From: Oscheius tipulae | Lineage: Eukaryota > Nematoda > Chromadorea > Rhabditida > Rhabditidae | Assembly: GCA_037178975.1 (NCBI GenBank) | Contig: JASJZH010000006.1 | Coordinates: 2,418,001 to 2,482,000, forward strand | Length of the DNA: 64,000 bases | Direction: 5' to 3' | Shown: positions 23,501 to 36,432 of the stretch, in pieces | Numbering within the stretch: the stretch's first letter is position 1 | Layout: each line of letters starts with the position of its first letter | The notes under the pieces: generated by a model | What the model saw: the letters and a program-made list of their open reading frames with translations, nothing else | The model's database searches: none | Told to the model about the DNA's origin: nothing | Position numbers and translations under genes: made by a program

Positions 23501-25922
23501 GTTGTGCCAACTTTAGAAGGAATAACGACTCCAGGCAACTCGATGATGTCGCTCCCAAGACCTCGATCCCGATATTCTTATGGCGAGAGTTACTGTGGCT
23601 CTGTCGACGATTTGACCATCATGTTCCCTTGTCTCTCTCCGTTTGACGAACCACCAGCTGTAGCACATGAAATTGCAGAATCTAGTCGAATAATCCAAGA
23701 TTACATTGACAAGTGAGTTAGCAACTTTACGTATCGAAAGAATTTTTAACTGTCAAAAAGTGCTGTTTCCAAAGAATCGCTTTAGGCTCAACGAGGATCC
23801 ATCAACCTACACTTTCAAGACGATTTCGGTCTTCATTGAATGTACCCGTGCCAGCCACGAGTTTGATCCAAACGTGGTCATCCGCAATGTCCGCCAGTTC
23901 ATCAATGGCATGAAGAACTTCTACCAGAAACAAGGAGAAGGAGAGCTCCATGCCATTTTTGTCGACCAAAGGAACCGCTTGTCTGTCAACCACATTTTGA
24001 ACTTTGATGCCATCGCTGAAAGCATCCTCCATCGCATTTTGACCAGTAAGTCATAAAATTTATCTTCGCATATACTGAATCTTGTAGAAAAGCTGAAAGC
24101 GCATCTCTACCGAGTGAAAATCGACCGAATTGGATCAGATGGCTATCTCGACGTCATCTCCAAAAATCTTCACATGATTCGCGAGTTTAGTCTTGATCAG
24201 CTGGGATTCTCGCAGAACGAAGTAAAGATTCTTCATTCTAGTATAATCTCTTCCAATTTAGGCAATACATCCGTCTATCGGCGTCTTAGACGAAGTTAAG
24301 CAATGCTTCAAGCGTATGTCGTGCCACTACAATCCGATGAAGAAGGTCGAGTGTCTCATGCAAGGAATCGGAGTAGTACTCAAGACTCAACGCGCTCCGT
24401 CTCCGGACATTGACAATAATCCGAAGATTCCTCGTGTGGAAATCATCTGTCGATGGCTGGTCTATCTCTTTGCTCGATGCTCCTTCGTGGCTGCCGAAAT
24501 AGAATGCTGGTACATGATGGAGTTGCTTCCTAAGCAAGTTCTTGAGCAGGTACAGCTTTTTTTTATGTTTTACTTTTCGTCCTTACGTTTTTCAGTATTA
24601 TTTGTGAGGACGTTAACTGAAAAATACTACAAAATACGTTAGTTTAGTCAACAAGTAGCCAAGGACAAAAATGTTAATCGGAACTTATTATTTTTAAAAG
24701 TTCGATACTTTCTTGAAGTAAGATCAAGCAACTGATAATCGAGTAGTTCAAAAATCGTTTTCAGGGCGATGTCACTTACTACCTCAACGCAATGCTGGCT
24801 GCTGTCCATCTTTTGAACAATGCTGATCTTCTCCGTAATATGAAGCAAAAAGACCTGGACATCGACCATATGGCCACTCTTCCCCGTATCAAGCCACCTT
24901 CCAGCAAAACCGATATCTTTGTCAAAATCGCCATTCCTGACATTGCTCTCGGGAACATCAAGTACTACACTTTTCCAATTCTACCTCTTGTGCCGAGTGT
25001 CAAGTTCTGTCGCATCATTGCTCACCAGCAAGGAATCACGAATCCGGATTGCTACGGACTGTTAGTTGCTACATCATTATATTTTTGATTTTTTACATAC
25101 CAACTTTACTTTGTTATAAGCGTGTGGGCTTCGTGTTTACAGAAATAGGTCTCACGAAATGTACTCAGTATAATGTCCCTGGCTTCATCGCAAATGACAA
25201 GAGTGCTAATTTTAACATGAAACCCTGTTTTGCTCTTAAGAGCGTGCGATCTCTAATGTAATGTAACGATAAAAACTTGTCGTTTAGTACAAGGCATAGA
25301 TGGGTCTAGCATTCTGAACTATACTGGCTAAAGAATAAGCATAGAATAATTTACCTGGTATAGAGCTATGAATACCTCGTACTTCTCATTTTGGACACAG
25401 CTGCAGCATTTGCATTCGTTCGTTAGTCAGCTCGGAAGAAGCAAACCTTAAACATTACGATGACACTTTGGTATTCGCACTGAAAGAGATCGGCAGTAAC
25501 GCCCTGGAAGCTGAATGAGCAGACGTGGATATCGTTGCCCTAGGTCGGTCGGGGGAATCAAACCATCTTTTTTTACTTAACTATTGTTTCCACTTTCAGT
25601 GCTATCAGGACAGTATGCTTATTGCGTGTACGTGGTCAATATTTGGCATTTCGGGGTTCTAAGAAAGAAAACGAGTTCACCTTTTGGTTAGAAGGCTGAT
25701 TATTATGAAAAATTGGTAAAATACAAAATATTTCTCAGATACATTGTCATGGACGGCTATGCTACTCCCGTTCAGCCCCATGAGTTTCCCGATGGCATCC
25801 GAGACAAACTGAATGGCACTGGCAAATCGTTCTACTTCGCCTACCAGCAGCATGGCAGCAAGATTGCTTGGCCATGTGAGAAAATCCAAGGAGAGCAGCT
25901 CCAGGGACTCAATCTGTGTTAA
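14570..25922 (+). CDS. rin-1: RIN-type Ras/Rab interactor, Rab5 guanine nucleotide exchange factor
   Basis: A large gene of about 20 exons, roughly 1,100 residues. RIN proteins activate Rab5 on early endosomes through a VPS9 domain and couple this to receptor and Ras signalling. The N-terminus is proline-rich and basic (ETKPPLAPKPRRRRIPPP), a likely SH3 ligand. An SH2 domain spans about 15880-16260 (WYLKTNINREIAAHLL, FIIRPSS with the phosphotyrosine-binding Arg, then HHFVIET and PSLIEYYHVHGFAM). A long low-complexity Ser/Pro linker follows, with acidic and basic patches (KKSFFGSIFGSQ; PVPEPPPAPKS). The C-terminal third reads as a helical bundle plus VPS9 domain from about 23790 to 24880 (FDAIAESILHRIL, MKKVECLMQGIGVV, FVAAEIECWYMMELLP, GDVTYYLNAMLAAVHLL). 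A RA-like ubiquitin fold with YIVMDGYATPVQP follows, ending at TGT TAA. Phase agreement supports direct splicing across a 2.7-kb intron (20151-22840). The joint between the second and third exons (about 14920 to 15467) is not resolved. AATAAA lies near 26122. Confidence 0.85.
20151..22839 (+). other. Large intron of the RIN gene
   Basis: About 2.7 kb between exons ending at about 20150 and starting at about 22840; both flanking phases are 2, so no additional coding exon is required. Frames inside (for example 20366-20455) are not phase-compatible. A structured segment with crossing inverted repeats lies at 22480-22566 and is listed separately. The size is exceptional here, since most introns in the window are under 60 nt. 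Confidence 0.55.
22480..22566. repeat. Crossing inverted repeats inside the RIN intron
   Basis: GGTAGGGCT at 22480-22488 is exactly complementary to AGCCCTACC at 22546-22554. The overlapping CTGCTGCGCA at 22487-22496 is exactly complementary to TGCGCAGCAG at 22557-22566. A further GGGTCAT near 22530 pairs with ATGACCC near 22597. The two main pairs cross, so they are either alternative hairpins or a pseudoknot-like fold. It could be a non-coding RNA, a small mobile-element remnant or chance; no RNA family is recognised. Confidence 0.4.
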
Positions 25923-26393
25923 GAAGCTGTACGTATCGTCACTGTCATTCGGACGCCAAGATGTCATTGTTATTAACCTACTTTCAACGATCTCTTTAGA
26001 GTTTTTCTTTTGTTCAGACAGTTAGCCTACTATCTACAAATTGTTTCCGGGTGGATCATACCTTTCGAACCCAGTTAGTTTTCGTTAGTCCAACACAAAA
26101 CCATACGGTGTACAGATTCGAAATAAAGTTTACACATCTATAGTCTTTTTGTTTCTACCAACCGTCAGTGTTGCTCTGACGGTTGAGCTGCTCTACGCAC
26201 GTCAGCTTTGTAACAGCTACAATGAGGTCAAGCCACAGGAAAAAAAATCCAAACATCCCATTTCCCATTATTACCTTTCTTTCCAACACGACATTTGGAT
26301 AATGGAGCTAGGTTATGGTTGCGACTGAACGTTGTACAAGCCACACCCCTGACCTTTGTTGCTCCAGAAGGGGCGTTTTACGTGTTTCCTAAG

Positions 26394-26399
26394 TATAAA
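26394..26399 (+). promoter_or_regulatory. TATA box of the small secreted-protein gene
   Basis: TATAAA 72 bases ahead of the start codon at 26471, at a distance that leaves room for a short 5' UTR. It is one of the few clean TATA elements in the window. Confidence 0.5.
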
Positions 26400-26470
26400 A
26401 GAGTCAAATCGCCAAAGACACTGTCTTTTTTCTTCACTGCTCAAAACTGGCTTTTGTTCTGGTCAGTGCA

Positions 26471-26986
26471 ATGAAACTCTTCCTCACTCTCCTCCCGCTA
26501 TTTGCTTCTGCTGTCTTTGAAGAGAAATCTCATTCTGGCATAATAGAACCAAAGCATCCGTTTGCTATGGTACGATACAACGTGAGCTGCCCAATTAGGA
26601 GGACCTTCTTCTTCCACATCTGGCTTATGTCCGTGAGTTTTCTTGTTTTTACCCGTCACAATAGAGGTTTAGAAACCTCTGGAGGTCAGTCTCGTGTCAG
26701 TTTCGAACGGCATTAGCAGCAGGGAAGACAGCGGCTTCTTGAAGGGAAACATCCCACCTCGTCATTCTGCCGACTTTCATCTGTCTGTCGTCCTCAAGCA
26801 CAATTGTCGCAGAGATGGGAAGATTATCGTTTCGAAGGTATGAAATTGGTGAAACAATGATTAAGGGCTCTTTAGGATGAAATAGGTACTTGCTACGTCA
26901 ACAAGACCAGCTGCAGCTTCTTCTACAGCAAAAATCTGTTGGAAACAGTTTCCGGCCATTCACCTACGTTTCTTCCTAACATCTAA
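26471..26986 (+). CDS. Small secreted protein of unknown function
   Basis: Three exons, all phase 0, about 113 residues. Residues 1-15 are a signal peptide (MKLFLTLLPLFASAV). The mature protein contains FHLSVVLKHNCRRDGKIIVS and, in the last exon, GTCYVNKTSCSFFY. This gives three Cys in the visible model plus an N-glycosylation sequon NKT. The gene has a TATA box at 26394 and an AATAAA near 27013, so it is a compact, self-contained transcription unit. I do not recognise a family. Splice choices rest on frame continuity, so the middle exon start (after GTTTAG near 26670) is less certain than the ends. Confidence 0.5.
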
Positions 26987-27199
26987 ACACAATAAGCGAA
27001 TATGATTTGTTGAAATAAAGCTTTTGAACAACACTATCGTAAAGAAAAAGACGATGCCTCATCTTCTGCTTCCTGCTGCTTGGGAGGACTCTTTTGAAAA
27101 AGAAGACAAACTATAAAAAAGGATATTTGGACAAGTCCTCTTCCTAAGGAGGTCGGTAAAAAGACAGCTAAGACAAGTTGTTTAGAAAACTTTTTCACA

Positions 27200-29467
27200 C
27201 TATCGCGAAGCACGAGAATCGGTAGGGGAAGTAGGACCGTCTTCGTCGTAGTCTTCTATATGGATACTGACAGGCGGAACAGGATGAACTTTTTTGAAAC
27301 ATCTTGGCTTCGGAAGGAAAGGTATATTCTGGGCCCCTGGTATCTGAAACAATGTTTCTTATCGAATTCGACCCTCCAAAACATACCTTTGCAATAATTT
27401 TCATGACAAAGATAGGATAGTCGTAAACGTTGGTAGTGGTTTTTTTGGTTTCATCATCTGGTTCTTCAACTAGCCCACGCTGCTCTCTCGTAGCTCCTAA
27501 AAAGGGGCCATCTCACTAATGGTGCTCTCATACCTCCTACAGTATTATCCATAATGAGAGCGATTAGCGCCCCCACAAACATCTGCAGTTTCAGCAAGGA
27601 CCTCAGTAACTGATCCAACCACTCCCAGCCAGTTTGGACTGGAAAGACTTCAAAGTATCGCGGGATGATCAGGCCAAACATTATGGCGAATCCAAATATG
27701 GACATGTTACGTGGTAAGTTCATGTCGACCTTGACCGTGACTATAATTTTATCTCGTAAACAGATATGACTCACGAGTCTGAGGTTTTGCACTGCTACTC
27801 CACAAACCATGGTCATGGATGAGGCAAGGATTCCACCTACCAGTGCTTCGGGGATGGTAGAGAGGATCGCACCGACCTGAAGAAACACTTCCATATGCTT
27901 TCAATGAACGGGTGTAACCTTTGTACAGATTCCAAGTCCAACCAAAATGAGTCCTGCGACAATCATGACACTTCTCGAAGCTACTCTCGTCACTCCCATA
28001 ACACCAATGTTTTCTGTCCGAGTGGTCATTCCGAGAGATGGCCCGAAGAAAGCAGCAAATAAGGACCCAGCTCCTTCGGCTATTATTCCCCGATTAATTG
28101 CATGGCTAGGTGGAACTCCCTCTTCGGAAACTCGAGCTGCGGTGTGATAGTCACCAACAGATTCAAATATCGAAGTGAATGCTGATAAAATGAAAGCTAA
28201 GGTGAGATCAGCAGCGATAGTAGGAGTACCGTATTTTCCTGAACGAATATAAAAATTCTTATGTTTAGTTTACCCGGATATGGCATCTCAGCCCATTTCG
28301 AGCCACGAATAGCAGACAGAGAAGAGGGACGATCTAGTCTGGCAGAACTGTTGGCAGGTAACAAGTTTGTAACAGTCAATAGTAGACATAGAAGCCAGGT
28401 GAAAACGATTCCGATTAAATACTATTAAAATATTAAAATCTGTAGACTGAACTGACTGGATATTGTCCTATTATAGCCTTTCGTTCAATGATGAATTTCC
28501 GATTACGGAAAGTTGGAACAGGAATTTGTAGATCTGCTAAGTATATCACCGCTATCAATAACACCAAACATTGGCTAAAATGGAGCTATCAGATGGAAAA
28601 GAAAGTGCCTACATCCAACCAACCCAATGTTGACCAAGTTTTTCCACGATACCTTCTACTTGTGATTCGGCTAAAAGTATCATCAGAGAAGACACCTTAA
28701 TCTCTATGTATCCTGCCTTTTGGAGCTTACCGTCAATGGACCAATATGTCTTGTTAGTAGTCCTACAAGACCGGTAGCTCCAATAAAAATGGGAACAATC
28801 GCCGATATGGCCAAGCTGCCTTGAAACTAAAAGGTCATTTTGTATAGAAATACAGATTTTATACCACTGTCATCTTCGTTTCCCATGGTACAGCATTACT
28901 CTCATTTCTGTCCTGACCACAACCGTAATGAACACTCATAAAGTTTTGAACTGAAGGAATATAGGCATAGGATGTTCCTTGCATTAGAGCCAGCCTGCAG
29001 AGCAAAGCTGTACTTCAAACTACTCAAGGTTTCAATTTGTTTCCAATAACTCTATGCTGAATATTATGTTTTCACCTCAAGTTTTAACTATGATCAAGAT
29101 ATCAAGGACACCTATTCTTCTCATTGACATTTACTTACCTCATTCCAAGAACCGTTTGTATAAGAGTAGAAACTCCTGACGAGAAGAATGTAGTACTAAT
29201 CAGTTCATTACGTAACGTCGCTGAATGGCATAACTGCTCGAGTAGCTTGCAAACATACGAAGTTCTTCCTCGGAGGGACACATTGCCTCAGCTTGAAGAA
29301 GAGGAACCGTAAGAAGTGCGCTTGCACAGACCATCACTTGCTAAAGGTCAAAGTCAATCAGAGGTTTGGTAATGTATTACCTGTATGGCATATAAAACAC
29401 ATTTGAAAATGTTGGGACTGTCGGCAGCTTGAATGAACTTTCTTTCATTTCTAGCAGGAGCTGTCAT
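27200..29467 (-). CDS. SLC23-type nucleobase/ascorbate permease
   Basis: A minus-strand gene of about 13 exons, start 29467, stop 27202-27200, roughly 545 residues. It belongs to the NCS2/SLC23 family of sodium- or proton-coupled membrane transporters for ascorbate or nucleobases. Recognisable stretches in order: NELISTTFFSSGVSTLIQ, MQGTSYAYIPSVQNFMS, GATGLVGLLTRHIGPLT, FTWLLCLLLTVTN, the signature region SAFTSIFESVGDYHTAARV with EEGVPPSHAINRGI, GMTTRTENIGVMGVTRVASR, PEALVGGILASSMTMVCGVA, VDMNLPRNMSIFGFAIMFGL, and FVGALIALIMDNTVGG. The C-terminal tail is acidic and cytoplasmic. The N-terminus is short, so the first transmembrane segment may begin almost at the start. Several introns are 32-45 nt, and a 38-nt intron must be removed to restore the frame before NELISTTFF. 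The substrate cannot be told from sequence. Confidence 0.85.
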
Positions 29468-30650
29468 TTTGACGGTAAACTCCAAATTTCAGTTGAAACC
29501 TGGCATAAAACAATTCAGGAAAGCAAAAATAACGAGCGAGAAGGGTTTTATAGGAGGTATTTTCCGAACAAGGGGTAGAGATTACTGACGCACAAAACTC
29601 GACTGTAAATTCGCGACCCGAATACATTTGCATCGGCAAAAGAGTTTTCCAGTCCAAAAGACAAACAATCACTTGTTTATTGTACAGCGAGGTCGATGGA
29701 AAGTCAGAATATCCTTTAGAGGAGATTTTAAAAACTAGTTTTGATGACGATTGACCTGATACAGTAAACAGATTATCGTCACAACAAATTTGTATTGGTG
29801 GTTTGAAAGTATCATAAGAACGTCCTCAAACTAGTAGACAGATATTTTCCTCAACTATTCCAGAAGATTGATTAATAGGGAAAGTAAGAAGTGTTCTATG
29901 TGAGCAATAGTATTAACATTATCTCCTTTCATTGCTATTAAACAGTTCCTTTATTCAACTCCTTTGCTCCTTGTCAATTTGCCTTCCTTCCACAGTCAAT
30001 CTGTCGTATAAGGTTCTTTCAGTGAGTTAATCTCATATTTATACGCGAATTTTGCTTATACCTCTTCCCTCGATAATACTTCCTGGAGAGATCGGAACAG
30101 ATATCCTTGGAGTTTTTACGAGTCCTGACATGTAGACATGTAGAAACCTGACATGTAGCTTCTTAGTCTACTGTCTGACATATTCAGCATAATCGGTATT
30201 TTTATTCAGAGGCGTAATTCAAAGATTTTAAATAGGTTTATGTAATTGGATAATTCCCGGAAGTTATCACATTTTGACCGACACGTAACACCAGGGACCA
30301 TGTTTGCTCAGAAGCCCATCCAATGGTTGCCCTGAAATGGCCGACCAAAGAATCCCCGTGTAGATAAAAACTCGGCGTCATTTTCCCATACACCAACAAG
30401 CCTCCCCGGCAAGAGAAATCAACTTTGAACAGGATAGAACATGTAGGTTTATGTACAACCTTTGTCTTTGTCAACATTATGCATTTATTCGCCGCATGCT
30501 ACAGAGAGATCTGGGGAGTCATCGGGTCTTTGTGCGGGGATCTTTACAGATGTACATTGGAAAAAGGAAACAGGGCTGGGCACCTCGTAGTTGGTTATGG
30601 GGGATACCCGGACAGGGCAACAGATAGAAGTCTTGGAAGAGGGGAGGATC
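29468..30650. other. Intergenic stretch, no supported gene
   Basis: About 1.2 kb between two minus-strand genes; it must hold the promoter of the permease gene and the 3' UTR of the convertase gene. Frames at 29451-29672 and 30238-30706 are on the wrong strand or have no partner exons. No RNA gene is seen. Confidence 0.4.
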
Positions 30651-33600
30651 TTATGGAGACATGCGCTTGTGAGCAGTCTGGACAACCTGTAGTTTAGAGT
30701 TGGCATGTCCCATCAGGGGCTCGATTCCTGCATATGGTGGTTCCTTGGTTCCGTGAAGCATCAGGGAGAACTTCTTAAGGGTTCCGGCGTGAGATCCAGG
30801 TCCTTGGAAACGTGCAATCAAACGCCACTTCCCGCTCGGGTTCTCTCCCCAGGTGTGTGTGGTCATGAAGGGCCAGTTGGTGAAACCATCCTTTGAGTCG
30901 TCGTCCTTGGGGCGGCGAGACAGGATCATGGTTCTGGGAAAGGTTAGTGTACTGCTCAGATTAGAACGCCTACCTGGTTCCCATAGGAGAGACAAGGTAC
31001 AGAGTGGTGTCACCGCGTCGAGTGGAATTGAAGGTGACGACGGCTTGGACGTGCTCGAGGTAGTTGACTTCAGTATTGGTTCCGATACAGGCATCAGTGT
31101 TCAGTTCCAGAACCAGGTTTCCATCCTCAGGAATCTGGCTGAAAATGTTAACATTAAACACGGTTTGAAATATAACTGACTGAGGAGTGTCGATTGTTCC
31201 AGCAGTACAGTGGTAACGAGGAGGAGCAGTCTTCCAGACCATGGCCAGCATGACCATCTCGGCGGCATCCAGAACACCAAATCCGAAAAGATGATTGTAC
31301 TCGAGACCGACTCCGTTCATCTGCCATTCGAAATGAGAGCAGTTTCCAGTAGTGGACTTGTGGTTGTCCTTGATGGCCAGACCGAGCTCTGGCAGTTCAC
31401 GGCAACGTCCATCAAAGAGCGAGTTTCTGGTCGAGGTGAGGACTGTCAAGTGCTGGAGATCACGCCAGGTCAACTTCGGGTTGGCTTCGAGGGCAAGGGC
31501 AAAGACTCCGGCGGCTTCAGGAGCAGCAGCAGATGTACCGGAATGAGAGCGAGTGCAACGTCCATAGAGATCAGTGGTAGCGACTCCAGTCTCAGGATTG
31601 CGACCACCGTTGGAGAAGGTTGAAGCCAGGGTGGAAGAACAGGACTCATCGTAGTGAGCATTCTCTCCGTTGTTGATAGCAGAGTTGATGGAGATGGTCC
31701 ACATGGATGCAGCGTACCCGTCACAGTTGCAGTCATCGTCCTCTCCCCCGTCTCCAGAGGCCCAGACAAAGATGCTTCCGAGGCCGTTGCGTCCCTCGTT
31801 GACTCCGCGAACAATGGCTCTCATGGTGGCATTACGAGGTCCATCGACTGTCTTTCCATCGTCAGTTGGTCCCCAACTGGCAGAGTAGATGTGGATCTTG
31901 TTGGGTTCGTGTCCCATGGAGTTGGCCTCAATGAGATCGGTCATGTAGGGTTGATCAAGCATTCTGATTCCGGCAACTTTGCTGTCATAGGCAACTCCGA
32001 CTCCGCAGACTCCGTTGTCACGAGCAGCGGCGATCTCACCAGCACATCTAAATTTTCGGTTATGAGAATGGGTTCTGACTACCTCGTTCCGTGAGAATTG
32101 AACCAGTCATCAGTGTAACGAGGGTACGGGAACGGATCGTTACTGGAGAAGTCGTAACTGGCTTCAGCATTAAAGTTGTTCTTCAGATCCGGATGCATAT
32201 AGTCGACTCCATCGTCCATAATTGCGGTGGTGATGTTCTTTCCAGTGAAGCCAAGAGCCCATGCCTTCTCGACATTGAGATCGAGACGAGCTTTGCCTCC
32301 AGCTTGACCTGTGTTTTTCTGAAAACAACTCGATTATTCCAGCACATGCATAACAATTTGCGCATGAACACGTCAGTGCAGAACAAAATAATCGGATTTT
32401 CACTAGCTAGTGTTATGACGGCATGCACGCTATCCGTCGGCTCAATTCCAGGTCAAGAAAACAAACAAAATAAGGGCTTGGGAAGTAATATAACGACTCT
32501 TGTCCTTTGAGCATAATGCGCACATAATCCGAATATCCTGATTGCCCGCGATTAGTTCGATTATACTAATGTATTCCTTTCCGAGAATAACTGAAGCACT
32601 CGCATGAGGAGCGCTTTCTCTCTCATACTAGGAAGGAAAACTGACCAGATACCACTGGTATTGGTAGAGAGGATCGGAAGGAGACTGGACGGAAGAGAAG
32701 TCAAACTGGCTTTGGAGACGATCAGCCAGGGGTCTGTATCCTCTCTTGGATCGTCGGTATCCGGTAAGCTGTTGTACGTGAAGAACCTAAAAACCCATAT
32801 CAGTTTCGAGATTGCAAAAATATGTGTTCAAGCTTCTCTTTGCCCGCGGGCGCATCTCATTAGTAGTGGGGTAGTGTATGACGTCAAGGAGAGTCTGCTC
32901 ATCCACTCCTCCTTGCATTTTGTGACTACCGTATGCCCCAAAGGAGCAATTAAGTATTTAGTCCCCGGAGGCTAAGCGATATGTGCGTGTATGTGATGCA
33001 CGTTCGGGGCATGTGAGAGAGACAGACTTAATGAGAGTTCCGAAAAAAAGGCTGTAACGAGAAGTCATCAAAGATGAACTTTCAGATTTATCCCCATTGA
33101 GATCCCACTCACATCAAATTGCTGTTCATTCAAGCCAATTTGTACCCGATTCAAGTGGATGCCAATAAAAACAAACTACAGTAGTCACATTATTACTACC
33201 ATAATAAGGAACTAGAACATTGGTTTGCCCAAATTGCTCTGTTTCCTCAGTTCATTTTGCAAAAAGTTCTAATTTGCAGATCGCGTGACTTTTCTCTGCC
33301 CTTTCCCAGGAAGTCAACATCAGCACGAACGCCACTTCTAGTACGTTTTTGTGCGAAAGTGCTTCCGAGCCACGGAGGTCTACTTACGTCGTCGTCGTTG
33401 TGGAGCTTGGCATGATGTCCGATTGATCTCTTGGTTCGGCCGTGGGGAAGAGCAGGTTGGACAAAGTGGAACTCGTGTTGGCTACCAAGTACCTAAACTT
33501 TTTATTTTATGGAAACAATGAATGAATCTTAAAAGCTCGGAGCCCACATGCTGCTCTGCTCAGTCACACATAAATGATAAGCGTTCTCACCGGTCCTCTG

Positions 33601-33755
33601 TTGACAAAACCGTGTCGTTTAGCGACCTTGTGAGCGTTCTCGACCCCAGGCTCTTTTAAATGCACATGGAAGTGGTTAGTATACACCTCAAGGGCGTTTA
33701 TTAGTGGAAGGGCCAATAGAAGAAGACCCGGCCAGGCTGAGACCCGGCATAGCAT
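30651..33755 (-). CDS. egl-3: Prohormone convertase 2 (PC2/EGL-3-type subtilisin-like endoprotease)
   Basis: A minus-strand gene, start 33755, stop 30653-30651, about 640 residues. It processes neuropeptide precursors at dibasic sites in dense-core vesicles. There is a signal peptide (LLLLALPLINA), then a prodomain starting EVYTNHFHVHL and ending at the self-cleavage site RRSKRGYRPL, as in PC2. Catalytic triad: Asp in IMDDGVDYMHPDL, His in NSHGTRCAGE, Ser in HSGTSAAAPEAAG. The oxyanion-hole position reads Asp in WASGDGGEDDDCNCDGY, where furin and PC1/3 have Asn. That substitution is diagnostic of PC2, so I am confident of the orthology. A P domain follows (NLVLELNTDACIG, LEHVQAVVTFNSTRRGDTTL, FMTTHTWGENPSGKWRL, LMLHGTKEPP). 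The start codon lies two bases after TATTTCAG, which fits trans-splicing. No C-terminal membrane anchor is present, as expected for PC2. Confidence 0.95.
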
Positions 33756-36432
33756 TCCTGAAATAAAGATATTAGCTTGTTTTCTATTTGTAACGAGACT
33801 CCTCCTATTGGTTAAGCGAAAGGAATCAGAATTCCTGCCACGCGATTGACGCCAGTCTTTTTCCAGGTAGGAGCCCGACCACGCTTTCACAGCTGAACGC
33901 AGTCAAAGCACTGACGTCAACAAAACCAATTGTCAGACACAAAAGGATGTTGAGTGGATGGAAACGTTGACAAGCAATCACGCCACATCTAATTAGAAAC
34001 GGTTCAAAGTTAGCAGCTGGGTGGTCGGGGGCACATGCTGCGGATTCTGGGTATCGGCCATGGGGAATTCATCAAGTGAATGTCACGTCCCTATAGAGAC
34101 GGCTCTGGAAAACATGAACGTAGGCAACTCGGGGGAGGAAGGCTGACATGGAGCCGATTATGAAACTTTTCAACTGGAAATTCAGGTCAAACTACTACTA
34201 CTGGGAGTTCTACACTTAACATGTTTCAATAATTTTTTCTATTTTGCTACTAAGCATCAAAAGACATGGTACTTCCTGACTGAGATCATATTTCATCTCA
34301 TTTCCGTTTCTCCTGGGCAAATTTTTTAGCTTCTCCTCTTCTAGACCAATGTTTACAGCTCAAAGTTATCAAGCATCAACGAACATGTAAGTCTGTGACT
34401 GAGAATGCCGGAAAACAATTGGCAAATGGTGATTATCACCTAGTTATTTGCGTAATCAATTGGTTAATTTGGTTTAGAAGAACTGGGTTTTTACCGCAAG
34501 ATGCTTTTTTGATGAAAAGACACGTGAAGAACGGTTTTCATGTGCGTTTGAAGTTAAAAAGAGCAATAGGTCATGTATGAGGCGATGTATGTCGAAACTT
34601 TGTAAAAAAAATAATTGTTCCGCAGAAAAACGGTTTTCAGGTACGTCAGAAACTAATAATTGTCGCTAGTCACAATGAGGAACTAATAACTTGTTTCATT
34701 GCCACCTTTGATTTTTTTCACGTCTACCCAGCTTTGACTGCGTTCGCTACTCTGAAACACGAGGAACGATGCCCATTCTGGAAGAACGACTACCGACCAC
34801 CAATTCGGTGTTGTTATAATTTACCGAGGGGATGGATCGGAGCGAGAAAAACGAGCGAAAGAGGCTCACCTCGGTGTTGGGGCTGCGGCGGCGCCCCAGG
34901 GAGTGACGAGAAGGAGGAGGATCGATGCGAAGACGGCTGCATGTTCACATCGATTGTCGGAGGCGGAGAGCGGAGCCGTTGCCGACGATGATGACAACGA
35001 CGTCGGGAATTCTGCGACGACGAGTCATCAGTGTTGGTCGAAAAGGTAATCTGCTGTACTTACAGAAAGTGCAATGATCAATGTCGATAGCAACTCCACA
35101 AGAGGAAGCTTAACCTATTCTGCAACAACTGAAACAAAGCTAAACACGGTTCCAGAATTCTCTCAATTTGCTGAGGCATTCAGAAGGTCGTCATCTTTCG
35201 GATCTTCTGTCTCTTTGACAACAGTATCTTTGAGAAAATAGTGATATGTTAGGGTTAGTTTACTTCCTTCATTGTTTTGTGCAGAAGAAGTTAGGAAAAA
35301 GCAGTATCACTCAACCCCTTAGTACATATTCCATGTTATTTAGTCGTGTCCTGTCTCTCTATTTCCTTGTTCCCAGCAAGAGGCATCACTTCCTGTTTTC
35401 GGTCGCCTCGGGCTACGGTATCAATCAGTGTTTGCCGGGAATTACTTGAACGCTCTTATTCCCACGATCTGCTACAGTATCTTATTCTGAAAAAATAGTC
35501 ACGATATTTGCCTGCTTTTCCTACAAATTGCTAATTGGAAACATTGCATGTAGGTACTGAAGTCGAAGTAAGAGCAGATAATTAATAGGAATAAGAGAAC
35601 AAGTAGCCGTGCTAGACACTGACGCGTTCTTGACATGTCATTCACAAATATATGTGTGGGAGGGCGAGCGAGGTCGCTCACTTTGCGGATAGCTGTAGGC
35701 AAACAGCTATATCCGTATGATATCACTATTAGCTCTTGAACTGTCTGTTTAGTTTTGGTGAGGCGCGATACCATCATGTCTTTCCATCCGCAAAGTGAAA
35801 AAAAAGTCGTCTAAGTGTTGAGAGGAAAGTGATCGGGAGCGACAGAACAAAGACTGAGAAAATTATGGACGTTATAATAGTGGATGCAGACTTGGGAGAA
35901 AAACCCACTGAAAAAAATTTTGATTGAACTTGAGGTTAGCTGTAGGTTATTTTATATTGACCCATTTAAATCTCACATGCTTGTCTCTGGTTAACTTTCC
36001 CAACAACATCTTCGTACAAATAACAATATCCGGCTTTTCTGAAGAATCAACACAAAAACTGTTGTCTGTGCACGAAGAACATCCATTCTGAAAGAGTACA
36101 CATAAATACATCATTTAACACAAAAGTTTTTGCTCTGTAATTCTATTGCCTTTGCTAGAGATAGCCCATGATCTGTTTGCCTATGAATGATATTGGGAGC
36201 TAGTATCTTTCGATTAATCATTTAAACTTCGTATAGTGTTTTTGTTTCTTAGGAAAATGTTATACGTCCTCTTTTATGGTATGCATGCCTCTGGCGTGGG
36301 CGCAAGATGTTTCCTTCTGATTTCACGTGTGCACCTTTCGCGACTCTCAAACACGACCGCCCCTCGGCTCCGAGTACAAAAGCCGCCGTCGATCAGCTAC
36401 TCTCATCAACTCTAATCCAGTTTCTTACAACC
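33756..36432. other. Intergenic stretch upstream of the convertase gene
   Basis: About 2.7 kb. A GC-rich patch at about 34840-35030 can be read on the minus strand as a proline/serine/arginine-rich exon ending at a GTGAGC donor; it might be an upstream exon or promoter-associated sequence, but there is no second supporting exon. A 20-base string at 34743-34762 recurs at 36337-36356 with two mismatches. Nothing else is supported. Confidence 0.35.

Noticed and set aside
31210-32094. Long plus-strand frames opposite the convertase gene
   Set aside because: They are antisense shadows of the well-conserved minus-strand catalytic and P-domain exons.
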